Origin: Pseudomonas putida
Lineage (GTDB): Bacteria; Pseudomonadota; Gammaproteobacteria; Pseudomonadales; Pseudomonadaceae
Direction: 5' to 3'
NCBI RefSeq assembly: GCF_028682455.1
Contig: NZ_JANHLD010000004.1
Location: 248,001 to 312,000 of the forward strand
Length of the DNA: 64,000 nt
Positions within the stretch are counted from its first letter, which is position 1. The number at the start of each line of letters is the position of its first letter. Positions 36,332 through 44,611 of the stretch are shown piece by piece. The notes beneath the pieces were generated by a model. The model saw nothing but the letters and a program-made list of their open reading frames with translations. It did no database searches and was not told where the DNA came from. The position numbers were made by a program, and so were the translations under genes.

Positions 36332-37474
36332 TCAGCGGATGGTCAGCGCCTCGAGCTTGCCGCTGTTGCCGTACACATAGATGGTGTCACCCACCACCAG
36401 CGGACGGGCGCGCAGGCCATCGCTGTCGATACGCTCACGACCGACGAAGCGACCGTCGACCTGGCTGAGCAGGTGCAGGTAGCCTTCCAGGTCACCTACT
36501 GCAACATAGCTTGAGAACACTTCCGGCGCCGACAGCTGGCGACGGGCCAGCGAGTCGTTGCTCCACAACGCGCTGGTCGAACGCTCGTCGATGCCTTCTA
36601 CGGTACCCGAAGCCAGGCTCACGTAGACGTTACCAAAACCCTGGGCCACGCCAGCGTAGCTGGACGCATCGCGCTGCCACATCACCCGGCCGCTTTCCAG
36701 GTCCAGAGCGGCGACCCGGCCCTGGTAACTGGCCACATACAGTGTGCCACCCGACAGCAGCAAGCCACCGTCGATATCGACAACGCGATCAAGCTCGGAG
36801 CGCCCTTGCGGGATGGCGACGCGCTGTTCCCAGACCGGTACGCCGTTCTGGGTATCCAGGGCGATGACCTTGCCGGTCGACAGGCCAGCGATGGCCAGGC
36901 GATTGGTCACGATCGGCGCGCCGGTACCACGCAGGGTCAGTACCGCCGGGGTGCTCTCGTAGATCCAGCGACGGTCACCGGTGCTGGCATCCAGGCCAAT
37001 CACACGGTCGTCCTGGGTCTGTACCACCACCACGTCACCGTTGGTGGCAGGCGGTGCCAGTACTTCACTGGTAACGCGCGAACGCCAACGCTGTTCACCG
37101 GTGCTGGCATCCAGGGCAATGACTTCACCCTTGAGGGTGCCGAGCATGACCATGCCGTAGCCCACGCCAACGGCGCCGGAAACAGGCAGCTCGAGGTCTT
37201 TTTTCCAGGCCACGTCGCCAGTGTTGCGATCCAGGGCCATCACCACGCCGCTGACATCGGCGGCGTAGATGCGGTCGTTCTCGATCGCCGGGACCAGCAT
37301 GTTGAAGGTTTCGCCCTGACCGTCACCGATCGAGCGACTCCACTGCTTCTTCAGGACCACCTCTTCGGTGAAACTGGTGAGCTCAGCCGGAGGCAATTCC
37401 TTTTTGCTGTTGCTGCTGCAACCCACGGCCAGGAGGGCCAGGGTCAGCACTGCTGCATGTTTCCAACCGATCAC
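36332..37474 (-). CDS. bamB: Outer membrane assembly lipoprotein BamB
   Basis: A 380-residue lipoprotein with signal peptide and lipobox LAVGC (cysteine near residue 19), followed by an eight-bladed beta propeller of PQQ-like repeats (VIALDASTGEQRWR, VIGLDASTGDRRWI, VIALDTQNGVPVWEQ, VAALDLESGRVMWQ). It is a subunit of the BAM complex that inserts beta-barrel proteins. The start is GTG 37474, directly abutting the yfgM stop codon. Confidence 0.95.
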   Translation of the reverse strand: MIGWKHAAVLTLALLAVGCSSNSKKELPPAELTSFTEEVVLKKQWSRSIGDGQGETFNMLVPAIENDRIYAADVSGVVMALDRNTGDVAWKKDLELPVSGAVGVGYGMVMLGTLKGEVIALDASTGEQRWRSRVTSEVLAPPATNGDVVVVQTQDDRVIGLDASTGDRRWIYESTPAVLTLRGTGAPIVTNRLAIAGLSTGKVIALDTQNGVPVWEQRVAIPQGRSELDRVVDIDGGLLLSGGTLYVASYQGRVAALDLESGRVMWQRDASSYAGVAQGFGNVYVSLASGTVEGIDERSTSALWSNDSLARRQLSAPEVFSSYVAVGDLEGYLHLLSQVDGRFVGRERIDSDGLRARPLVVGDTIYVYGNSGKLEALTIR

Positions 37475-38116
37475 TTACGCATCCCCTTTGGCCAGGTCGT
37501 CGAGCTTGAGTTGCAGGCCACCGATCGCAGCGTCATCAGACAGCGCGGCCTTGGCTTTTTCGTAAGCGGTATGCGCATCGGCAGTACGGCCCAGCTGCAC
37601 CAGCAGGTCGCCCTTGAGCTCTTCACGGCTGGCCAGAAACGCCTTGTCAGCGTCGCCTTCAAGCAGTTTCAGGGCATCATCGACCTTGCCCTGGGCAGCC
37701 AGGACGCGGGCCAGGCGCTGACGGGCGATTTCGCCCAGGGTCGCGTCGGCCGGCTTGTCCATCACCGACTTGAGTTCGGCAGCGGCATCATCCAGCTTGC
37801 CAGCCTCGACCGCGACCTTGGCCACGAACAGGCTGCCGTACTGGGCATAAGCGGTGCCGCCAAACTCGTTCTTGAGCTTGCCCGACAACTCGGCGACCTT
37901 GGCCGCATCCGGCTCGCCGCTCGGCGTCAGGGTGGTTTCCAGCAGGGCCTGATAGAGGTTCGAGGCGCCTTGCGACTGGTTGCCCTGGTACTTCTGGAAG
38001 GCTTGCCAGCCAAACACTATCACCAGTGCCAGCAGGCCGCCGGTTACCAGTGGCTTGCCGTTACGCTGCCACCAGTCCTTGAATGCCGCCAGCTGTTCAT
38101 CATCGGTACTCGACAC
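37475..38116 (-). CDS. yfgM: YfgM-type membrane-anchored TPR protein
   Basis: A 213-residue protein with one N-terminal membrane span (PLVTGGLLALVIVFGWQAF, about residues 22-40) and periplasmic TPR-like helices (YGSLFVAKVAVEAGKLDDAAAEL, ARQRLARVLAAQGKVDDALKLL). E. coli YfgM is an ancillary SecYEG subunit that works with periplasmic chaperones. GTG 38116 was chosen because AAGGAG is 7 nt upstream; upstream in-frame codons have no such site. Confidence 0.9.
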   Translation of the reverse strand: MSSTDDEQLAAFKDWWQRNGKPLVTGGLLALVIVFGWQAFQKYQGNQSQGASNLYQALLETTLTPSGEPDAAKVAELSGKLKNEFGGTAYAQYGSLFVAKVAVEAGKLDDAAAELKSVMDKPADATLGEIARQRLARVLAAQGKVDDALKLLEGDADKAFLASREELKGDLLVQLGRTADAHTAYEKAKAALSDDAAIGGLQLKLDDLAKGDA

Positions 38117-38155
38117 CCCAATACTCCTTTTCACCAAATCGGCTGTTGACCCGCT

Positions 38156-39445
38156 TCACGCCTGCGCGAGGGAAGCTTCCAGGTGCTCTGCCAGAGCATC
38201 CCAGGCAATGTTTTGTTGTTCGCCCTGGCCACGCAGGGGTTTGAAACCTACCACTTGTTGCGCCAGTTCGTCGTCCCCCAGGATCAAGGCGAACAGTGCA
38301 GCACTCTTGTCGGCCTTCTTGAACTGGCTCTTGAAGCTGCCACCACCGGCATTGACCTGCAGGCGCAGGTTCGGCAAGCGGTCACGCAGACGCTCGGCCA
38401 GGGCCAGGCCTGCCAGCTCTGCCTGCTCGCCGAAGGCGCACAGGTAGACATCGACCTGACGGTTGATCGACTCGGGGATCTGCCCCAGGGTTTCGAGCAG
38501 CAGGATCAGGCGCTCGATACCCATGGCGAATCCAACGCCCGGGGTCGGCTTGCCGCCCATCTGCTCGACCAGGCCATCGTAGCGGCCACCGGCACAGACA
38601 GTGCCCTGGGAGCCGAGCTTGTCGGTCACCCACTCGAATACGGTCTTGCTGTAGTAGTCCAGGCCACGTACCAGCTTGGTGTTGATCACGAATGGAATGC
38701 CGGCGGCATCCAGGCGTGCCTTCAGGCCCTCGAAGTGCACGCGGGACTCTTCGTCCAGGTAGTCTTCAAGCTTCGGCGCATCGACCAGTACCGCCTGGGT
38801 ATTGGCGTCCTTGGTATCGAGGATGCGCAGCGGGTTGGTCTTCAGGCGACGCTGGCTGTCTTCGTCCAGCTGATCCAGGCGCGCCGAGAGGAACTCGACC
38901 AGCGCATCGCGGTAGCGGGCACGGGCTTCGCTGGTGCCCAGGCTGTTGAGCTCGAGCTTCACCGCGTCACGGATGCCCAGCAGCTTCCACAGCCGCCAGG
39001 TCAGTACGATCAGCTCGGCGTCGATATCCGGACCGTCGAGGTTGAACACCTCCAGGCCGATCTGGTGGAACTGGCGATAGCGGCCTTTCTGCGGGCGCTC
39101 GTGGCGGAACATCTGGCCGATATACCAGAGCTTCTGTACCTGGCCGCCGCCGCTGATACCGTGCTCGAGCACGGCACGCACGCAGGCTGCGGTGCCTTCC
39201 GGACGCAGCGTCAGGGAATCACCGTTGCGGTCGGTGAAGGTGTACATCTCTTTTTCGACGATGTCGGTGACTTCACCGATCGAGCGCTTGAACAGCTCGG
39301 TGAACTCGACGATAGGCGTGCGGATCTGGCGGTAGCCGTAGGTGTCCAGCAGGCCTGCCACGGTGCTCTCGAAATAGCGCCACAGCGGTGTCTGCTCGGG
39401 CAGGATGTCGTTCATGCCACGGATGGCTTGCAGCGATTTGCTCAC
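38156..39445 (-). CDS. hisS: Histidyl-tRNA synthetase
   Basis: A 429-residue class II aminoacyl-tRNA synthetase. Motif 2 (FRHERPQKGRYRQFHQIGLEVF), the histidine-specific LVRGLDYYSKTVFEW and the motif 3 GVGFAMGIERL are present, with a C-terminal anticodon-binding domain (QVDVYLCAFGEQAELAG). It charges tRNA-His. The start is GTG 39445. It is followed by yfgM and bamB in one minus-strand operon and preceded by ispG. Confidence 0.97.
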   Translation of the reverse strand: MSKSLQAIRGMNDILPEQTPLWRYFESTVAGLLDTYGYRQIRTPIVEFTELFKRSIGEVTDIVEKEMYTFTDRNGDSLTLRPEGTAACVRAVLEHGISGGGQVQKLWYIGQMFRHERPQKGRYRQFHQIGLEVFNLDGPDIDAELIVLTWRLWKLLGIRDAVKLELNSLGTSEARARYRDALVEFLSARLDQLDEDSQRRLKTNPLRILDTKDANTQAVLVDAPKLEDYLDEESRVHFEGLKARLDAAGIPFVINTKLVRGLDYYSKTVFEWVTDKLGSQGTVCAGGRYDGLVEQMGGKPTPGVGFAMGIERLILLLETLGQIPESINRQVDVYLCAFGEQAELAGLALAERLRDRLPNLRLQVNAGGGSFKSQFKKADKSAALFALILGDDELAQQVVGFKPLRGQGEQQNIAWDALAEHLEASLAQA

Positions 39446-39469
39446 GGAAAATCCTTACGAATCTGGGTG

Positions 39470-40579
39470 TCAGCCACGGGCGATCAAGGCCGCGTCGGCT
39501 TCGGCCTTTTCGGCCGCTTTCTGGCGGATGAGCCGTTCCAGCTCATCGACCAGGTTGTCATTGCTCAGCTTCTGCGATGGTTTGCCATCGATATAGATCA
39601 GGTTTGGCGTGCCGCCGGTCAGCCCGACATGGGCTTCCTTGGCTTCGCCCGGACCGTTGACCACGCAACCGATCACCGCCACGTCCAGCGGTACCAACAG
39701 ATCTTCCAGGCGCCCTTCCAGCTCGTTCATGGTCTTGACCACATCGAAGTTCTGCCGCGAGCAGCTCGGGCAGGCGATGAAGTTGATACCACGCGAACGA
39801 AGGTGCAGGGACTTGAGGATGTCGTAACCGACCTTGACCTCTTCGACCGGGTCTGCCGCCAGGGAGATGCGAATAGTATCGCCAATACCTTCGGCGAGCA
39901 GCATACCGAGGCCGACCGCGGATTTCACCGTGCCCGAACGCAGGCCACCGGCTTCGGTGATGCCCAGGTGCAGCGGCTGGATGATTTGCTTGGCCAGCAG
40001 GCGATAGGCTTCGACGGCCATGAACACGTCGGAGGCCTTCACGCTGACCTTGAAGTCCTGGAAGTCCAGGCGATCGAGGTGCTCGACGTGGCGCATGGCC
40101 GACTCGACCAGCGCGGCCGGGGTAGGCTCGCCGTACTTTTTCTGCAGGTCTTTTTCCAGGGAACCGGCGTTGACGCCGATGCGGATCGGAATGCCCCGGT
40201 CACGGGCGGCATCCACCACCGCACGTACGCGGTCTTCGCGGCCGATGTTGCCCGGGTTGATCCGCAGGCAATCGACACCCAGCTCGGCTACGCGCAGGGC
40301 GATGCGGTAATCGAAGTGAATGTCGGCAACCAGCGGAACGCTGACCTGCTGCTTGATTCGGCCGAAGGCTTCGGCTGCGTCCATGTCCGGAACCGAGACG
40401 CGCACGATATCGACGCCGGCATCGACCAGGCGTTTGATCTGCGCCACGGTGGCGGCGACGTCATTGGTGTCGGTGTTGGTCATGCTCTGGACAGCGATGG
40501 GGGCATCGCCGCCGACAGGTACATTACCAACCCAGATTTTCCGGGATTCGCGACGTTTGATCGGAGATTCGCCGTGCAT
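39470..40579 (-). CDS. ispG: 4-hydroxy-3-methylbut-2-enyl diphosphate synthase IspG (GcpE)
   Basis: A 369-residue enzyme of the MEP isoprenoid pathway. A TIM-barrel N-terminal part (VGNVPVGGDAPIAVQSMTNT) is followed by the 4Fe-4S ligands in FIACPSCSRQ and CVVNGPGEAKEA near residues 270-310. It converts methylerythritol cyclodiphosphate to HMBPP. It lies between rodZ and hisS with short spacings, as in other gammaproteobacteria. Confidence 0.97.
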   Translation of the reverse strand: MHGESPIKRRESRKIWVGNVPVGGDAPIAVQSMTNTDTNDVAATVAQIKRLVDAGVDIVRVSVPDMDAAEAFGRIKQQVSVPLVADIHFDYRIALRVAELGVDCLRINPGNIGREDRVRAVVDAARDRGIPIRIGVNAGSLEKDLQKKYGEPTPAALVESAMRHVEHLDRLDFQDFKVSVKASDVFMAVEAYRLLAKQIIQPLHLGITEAGGLRSGTVKSAVGLGMLLAEGIGDTIRISLAADPVEEVKVGYDILKSLHLRSRGINFIACPSCSRQNFDVVKTMNELEGRLEDLLVPLDVAVIGCVVNGPGEAKEAHVGLTGGTPNLIYIDGKPSQKLSNDNLVDELERLIRQKAAEKAEADAALIARG

Positions 40580-40582
40580 GAC

Positions 40583-41593
40583 TTATTGTCCCAACTTCAG
40601 GCGAGCAGTCTCGCCACTGGTGAACGGCGCAATGTCGACGGCCTGGCCGTTGTAGCTGAGCTGCACGCCCCGGGCAAAGCCCAGGCGTACCGCGAACGGC
40701 GTTTTGCCGCTCAGCTGCAGGCTGTCGCCCTTGCGCTTGATGGCGCTGAACAGCACCTTGCCGTTGCCGTCTGTGACCGAAGTCCAGCAATCGGCAGTGA
40801 ATTGCATGTGCACCTGGCCGCTGCCAGCAGCGACCGGGGCTGCGGGAGCGGGAGCCGGAGCAGCAGGGGCGCTGGCGACGACCGCAGGCGCGACCGGTGC
40901 TGCAGGAGCGGGAGCGGGTGCAGGAACCACGGCAGCCGGCGCAGCAGGTGCCGCAGGCGCTGCCGGGCTGACGGCTGCCTCAGGCGCAGGCGCTTGGGCG
41001 GTTTGCTCGGCCGGCGTCGCAGCCTGCTCCAGGTTCAGCGGGGTGGCTTCCGGCTCCTGGCCGGCGCTGACGGCCTGATCTTCTGGCTCGTCCAGCGGGT
41101 GGATCTGGGTAGTGCCGTCGGCGCTTTCGACTTCGACGTGCTCAAGGGCCATGTTGACGAGGTCCTTGCTGCGTTGGCTGCTTTGATCCTGCCACCAGAA
41201 GAAGCCGCCGCCGATGACCACAACCAGCAGCAACAGGCTGACGATACGCAGGATGTTGTGGGAGAGGCGTACTGGCTCTTCGATACGGCCGAGGGCATGC
41301 ACGTCGCTGCCCTGGGCGTGGGTGCCGGTGCAATGGTCAAAGGCCTGAACCAGGGCAGCCTGGTCCATGTCCAGCAATTTGGCATAGGCGCGGATGTAGC
41401 CACGGGCAAAGGTGTGCCCGGGCAGCTTGTCGAAGGCGCCGGATTCAAGATTGTTCAGGGAACTCACGGTCAGGTTGAGCTTGCGGGCCACCTCGGCCTG
41501 CGACCAGTCCCTGCTCTCGCGGGCCTGACGCAAAGTCTCACCTGGATTCTCGCGAGTCGCTGCTGCTACTTCGGGATGCGCCGCTTTCATCAT
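40583..41593 (-). CDS. rodZ: Cell-shape protein RodZ
   Basis: A 336-residue membrane protein. The N-terminal Cro-like helix-turn-helix (TLRQARESRDWSQAEVARKL, LNNLESGAF) binds MreB. A single span (NILRIVSLLLLVVVIGGGFFWW) lies near residue 115. A low-complexity Ala/Pro-rich linker occupies about 185-250, and a C-terminal periplasmic beta domain (DUF4115) follows. Its ATG overlaps the pilF stop; ATGATG leaves a one-codon ambiguity. Confidence 0.94.
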   Translation of the reverse strand: MMKAAHPEVAAATRENPGETLRQARESRDWSQAEVARKLNLTVSSLNNLESGAFDKLPGHTFARGYIRAYAKLLDMDQAALVQAFDHCTGTHAQGSDVHALGRIEEPVRLSHNILRIVSLLLLVVVIGGGFFWWQDQSSQRSKDLVNMALEHVEVESADGTTQIHPLDEPEDQAVSAGQEPEATPLNLEQAATPAEQTAQAPAPEAAVSPAAPAAPAAPAAVVPAPAPAPAAPVAPAVVASAPAAPAPAPAAPVAAGSGQVHMQFTADCWTSVTDGNGKVLFSAIKRKGDSLQLSGKTPFAVRLGFARGVQLSYNGQAVDIAPFTSGETARLKLGQ

Positions 41594-42348
41594 TGCTCCG
41601 ACAGGTATTGCTGATATTCCGGCGTACCGGGATAAAGTCGTTGTAATTGCAGGCCCAGATCGGCGGCCTTGTTCCGTTCTTCGAAGACATTGGCAAGCCG
41701 ACTGCCCAGCAGCAGGCTGCGGGCACTGTGGTCGCTCAGCTGGCTGAAACGATCGTAGTAGTCACGGGCCGGCACATAATGCCTGTCTTCGTAAGACAAC
41801 TCAGCCATTTCGAGCAACGCACGCGGTTGCTGCTGGTTGAGTCGCAAAGCTTTTACCAGGTATTGCTGCGCCTGCTCACGCTGGCCAAGTCTCAAAGCCG
41901 TCAGGCCAAGGCTCTCGAATACCCGGGAACGCTCAGGATACAGCGTATCGGCCGCTGCCTGGGCAAACATCTGCTGCGCCTGCGCGTATTGTCCCTGAGC
42001 ATAAAGGAAACTGCCGTAGTTATTACGGATCCGCGTATCGTCCGGGCGACTGGACAGCGCCTTGCGGTAGTACGTTTGCGCCAGTTCCGGCTCATCTTCG
42101 GCCTGATACACCAAAGCCAGGGCAGCGTTGGCGGCGGCATCCTGGCTATTGAGATCAAGCGCTTTTTTCAGTGGCCCCTTGGCCTGTTCGGTCAAACCTT
42201 GTTGCAAATACCCGAGCCCAAGCTGCACATAGGCCTGCGCTGCATGGGCCCTGCCCTCGCGACTGGCCAGCGTGTCCGAACTCCCGCCGGACACGCAGCC
42301 TGCAAGCAGGGCGAGCGACAGGATCGACAGCGCGGCGCGCAAGGTCAT
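41590..42348 (-). CDS. pilF: Type IV pilus biogenesis/stability lipoprotein PilF (PilW)
   Basis: A 252-residue lipoprotein with signal peptide and lipobox LLAGC (cysteine near 18), followed by about six TPR repeats (AYVQLGLGYLQQGLTEQAKGPL, NNYGSFLYAQGQYAQAQQMF). PilF pilots the PilQ secretin into the outer membrane. The start MTLRAALS has AGGA upstream. It sits between rlmN and rodZ, the conserved Pseudomonas order; the pilus genes themselves are elsewhere. Confidence 0.94.
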   Translation of the reverse strand: MTLRAALSILSLALLAGCVSGGSSDTLASREGRAHAAQAYVQLGLGYLQQGLTEQAKGPLKKALDLNSQDAAANAALALVYQAEDEPELAQTYYRKALSSRPDDTRIRNNYGSFLYAQGQYAQAQQMFAQAAADTLYPERSRVFESLGLTALRLGQREQAQQYLVKALRLNQQQPRALLEMAELSYEDRHYVPARDYYDRFSQLSDHSARSLLLGSRLANVFEERNKAADLGLQLQRLYPGTPEYQQYLSEQ

Positions 42349-42361
42349 GGAGGTCCTCTCT

Positions 42362-43507
42362 TCAGTTCCGTGCAGCGCTTTCTTGCACATCGCCGTCGGC
42401 GTTCAACTGACGTACGGCGAGCAAGCGTTCGCTGCGACGGGTACGGTCCATCACCTGGCCGACCAACTGGCCGCACGCGGCGTCGATGTCTTCACCACGG
42501 GTAGTGCGCACCGTCACGTTGTAGCCGGCGTGATGCAGGTGATCCTGGAAACGGCGGATGGCATTGTTGCTCGGGCGCTCGTAACCGGAGTGCGGGAACG
42601 GGTTGAACGGGATCAGGTTGATCTTGCACGGAACGTCCTTGAGCAGCTCGGCCATTTCCACGGCGTGCTCGAGCTTGTCGTTGACGTCCTTGAGCAGGGT
42701 GTACTCGATGGTCAGTACACGCTTTTCACCCAGCTGAGACATGTAGTTCTTGCACGCTGCGAGCAATACCTTGAGCGGGTACTTCTTGTTGATCGGCACC
42801 AGTTCGTTGCGCAGCGCATCGTTCGGCGCGTGCAGCGACAGGGCCAGGGAAACGTCGATGTGCTTGGCCAGCTCTTCGATCATCGGAACCACGCCGGAGG
42901 TGGACAGCGTCACCCGGCGCTTGGAAATGCCGTAACCGAGGTCGTCCATCATCAAATGCATGGCGGCGACCACGTTGTCGAAGTTCAGCAGCGGCTCGCC
43001 CATGCCCATCATCACCACGTTGGTGATGGCACGGTCGATCTTGGCAGGTACCGTGCCGAACGACTTGTTGGCAATCCACACCTGGCCGATAACTTCGGCG
43101 GCGGTGAGGTTGCTGTTGAATCCTTGCTTGCCGGTGGAGCAGAAACTGCAGTCCAGGGCGCAACCGGCCTGGGACGAGACACACAGCGTGCCACGCTTGC
43201 CCTGGGGGATGTACACGGTCTCGACGCAGCTGCCGGACGCCACGCGCACCACCCACTTACGGGTGCCGTCGGTGGAGATGTCCTCGCTGACCACTTCCGG
43301 ACCGCGAACCTCGGCAACTGCCTTGAGCTTTTCACGCAAGGCCTTGCCGACGTTGGTCATGGCGTCGAAATCATCGACGCCAAAGTGGTGAATCCATTTC
43401 ATTACCTGACCGGCACGGAAACGCTTCTCCCCGATAGAGTCGAAGAATTTTTCCATTTCCGGCTGGGTCAGCCCCAACAGGTTAGTTTTGCCAGTCGATG
43501 TCGTCAT
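42362..43507 (-). CDS. rlmN: 23S rRNA/tRNA adenine C2-methyltransferase RlmN
   Basis: A 381-residue radical SAM enzyme. The cluster motif CALDCSFCSTGKQGF lies near residue 123; the second catalytic cysteine is expected near the C-terminus (RGEDIDAACGQL). It methylates A2503 of 23S rRNA and A37 of some tRNAs. It is the first gene of the rlmN-pilF-rodZ-ispG-hisS-yfgM-bamB run. Confidence 0.96.
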   Translation of the reverse strand: MTTSTGKTNLLGLTQPEMEKFFDSIGEKRFRAGQVMKWIHHFGVDDFDAMTNVGKALREKLKAVAEVRGPEVVSEDISTDGTRKWVVRVASGSCVETVYIPQGKRGTLCVSSQAGCALDCSFCSTGKQGFNSNLTAAEVIGQVWIANKSFGTVPAKIDRAITNVVMMGMGEPLLNFDNVVAAMHLMMDDLGYGISKRRVTLSTSGVVPMIEELAKHIDVSLALSLHAPNDALRNELVPINKKYPLKVLLAACKNYMSQLGEKRVLTIEYTLLKDVNDKLEHAVEMAELLKDVPCKINLIPFNPFPHSGYERPSNNAIRRFQDHLHHAGYNVTVRTTRGEDIDAACGQLVGQVMDRTRRSERLLAVRQLNADGDVQESAARN

Positions 43508-43535
43508 GGATTCACCCTCACCCGTAAGCTTTCGC

Positions 43536-43961
43536 TTAGCGAGTGGTTACCTCGGTAGCTGCGAAGAAGTAAGCGATTTCGCGAGCTGCAGCGGCTTCGG
43601 AGTCCGAACCGTGAACGGCGTTGGCGTCGATCGACTCGGCGAAGTCAGCGCGGATGGTGCCTGGAGCAGCTTCTTTAGGGTTGGTAGCGCCCATCAGCTC
43701 ACGGTTCAGAGCGATGGCGTTTTCGCCTTCCAGAACCTGAACGACAACTGGACCGGAAGTCATGAAGGCAACCAGGTCAGCGAAGAAACCGCGCTCTTTG
43801 TGCTCAGCGTAGAAACCTTCGGCTTCGGCTTTGGACAGTTGCTTGATTTTCGAAGCAACGATGCGCAGGCCAGCTTCTTCGAAGCGAGTGGTGATCTTGC
43901 CGATCACGTTCTTGGCAACGGCGTCAGGCTTGATGATGGAGAAAGTACGTTGAACAGCCAT
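43536..43961 (-). CDS. ndk: Nucleoside diphosphate kinase
   Basis: A 141-residue enzyme with the active-site histidine in NAVHGSDS and the family N-terminus AVQRTFSIIKPDAV. It transfers phosphate between nucleoside tri- and diphosphates. It lies 28 nt upstream of rlmN and behind the terminator of the isc operon. Confidence 0.97.
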   Translation of the reverse strand: MAVQRTFSIIKPDAVAKNVIGKITTRFEEAGLRIVASKIKQLSKAEAEGFYAEHKERGFFADLVAFMTSGPVVVQVLEGENAIALNRELMGATNPKEAAPGTIRADFAESIDANAVHGSDSEAAAAREIAYFFAATEVTTR

Positions 43962-43990
43962 GGTGTAACTCCAGAAACGTTGAGTGAAGC

Positions 43991-44022
43991 GAAAAATTAA
44001 ACCCGCGAATTATACGCGGGTT
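43991..44022 (-). terminator. Rho-independent terminator after iscX
   Basis: On the minus strand an 8-bp stem AACCCGCG/CGCGGGTT (44000-44007 with 44015-44022) is followed by TAATTTTT. It closes the isc operon 30 nt after the iscX stop codon and precedes ndk. Confidence 0.8.
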
Positions 44023-44052
44023 CCGGGGGATTGCCTAACCTGCCGAGCGCGC

Positions 44053-44253
44053 TCAGTCGGCTTCTTCGATCCAGGCCGCCTGGATGGCTTCGAGAACTTT
44101 CTCGCCGCCACGCTGCGGATCGTCACTGAATTCCGGCAATCCCAGCACCCACTGGTGCAGATCGACGAAATTCACATAACGAGGATCGACTTCCGGCTTG
44201 CTTTCGGCAAGCTGGATTGCAATTTCAAGTACATCAACCCATTTCAGGCTCAT
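44053..44253 (-). CDS. iscX: Fe-S assembly accessory protein IscX
   Basis: A 66-residue acidic protein (MSLKWVDVLEIAIQLAE) with the conserved DPRYVNFVDLHQWV segment. IscX binds IscS and modulates iron and sulfur delivery. The start MSLKW was chosen on the standard 66-residue length. It is the last gene of the isc operon, 13 nt after fdx. Confidence 0.95.
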   Translation of the reverse strand: MSLKWVDVLEIAIQLAESKPEVDPRYVNFVDLHQWVLGLPEFSDDPQRGGEKVLEAIQAAWIEEAD

Positions 44254-44266
44254 GTCGGCTCCAGGA

Positions 44267-44608
44267 TCAATGCGGCGCTTCGGCTGCGTGGTTGAGCGAG
44301 TATTTCGGGATTTCGACGGTGATGTCTTCGTCACCGACCTTGGCCTGGCAGGTCAGGCGCGAGGTAGGCTCGAGGCCCCAGGCGCGGTCCAGGTAGTCCT
44401 CTTCCAGCTCGTCGGCTTCATTGAGCGAATTGAAGCCCTCACGGATCACGCAGTGGCACGTGGTGCAGGCGCAGACACCGCCGCAGGCGCTTTCGATCTC
44501 GATGTGGTTGTCGTGCGCCACCTCGAGAATGGACTTACCTGTCTCAGCCTCCACCACCATGCCATCCGGGCAGAACTTCTCGTGGGGCAGAAAAATCACC
44601 TGCGGCAT
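44267..44608 (-). CDS. fdx: ISC-type 2Fe-2S ferredoxin
   Basis: A 113-residue adrenodoxin-type ferredoxin. The ligand cysteines are in CGGVCACTTCHC (C-x5-C-x2-C) and a fourth in RLTCQA. It donates electrons for cluster assembly on IscU. It is 3 nt behind hscA. Confidence 0.97.
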   Translation of the reverse strand: MPQVIFLPHEKFCPDGMVVEAETGKSILEVAHDNHIEIESACGGVCACTTCHCVIREGFNSLNEADELEEDYLDRAWGLEPTSRLTCQAKVGDEDITVEIPKYSLNHAAEAPH

Positions 44609-44611
44609 CAG

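Noticed and set aside
38183..41614. An 1143-codon open frame on the plus strand opposite hisS, ispG and rodZ
   Set aside because: It spans three well-identified minus-strand genes and their gaps, has no ribosome site or recognisable domain, and reflects high GC codon bias leaving the opposite strand open.
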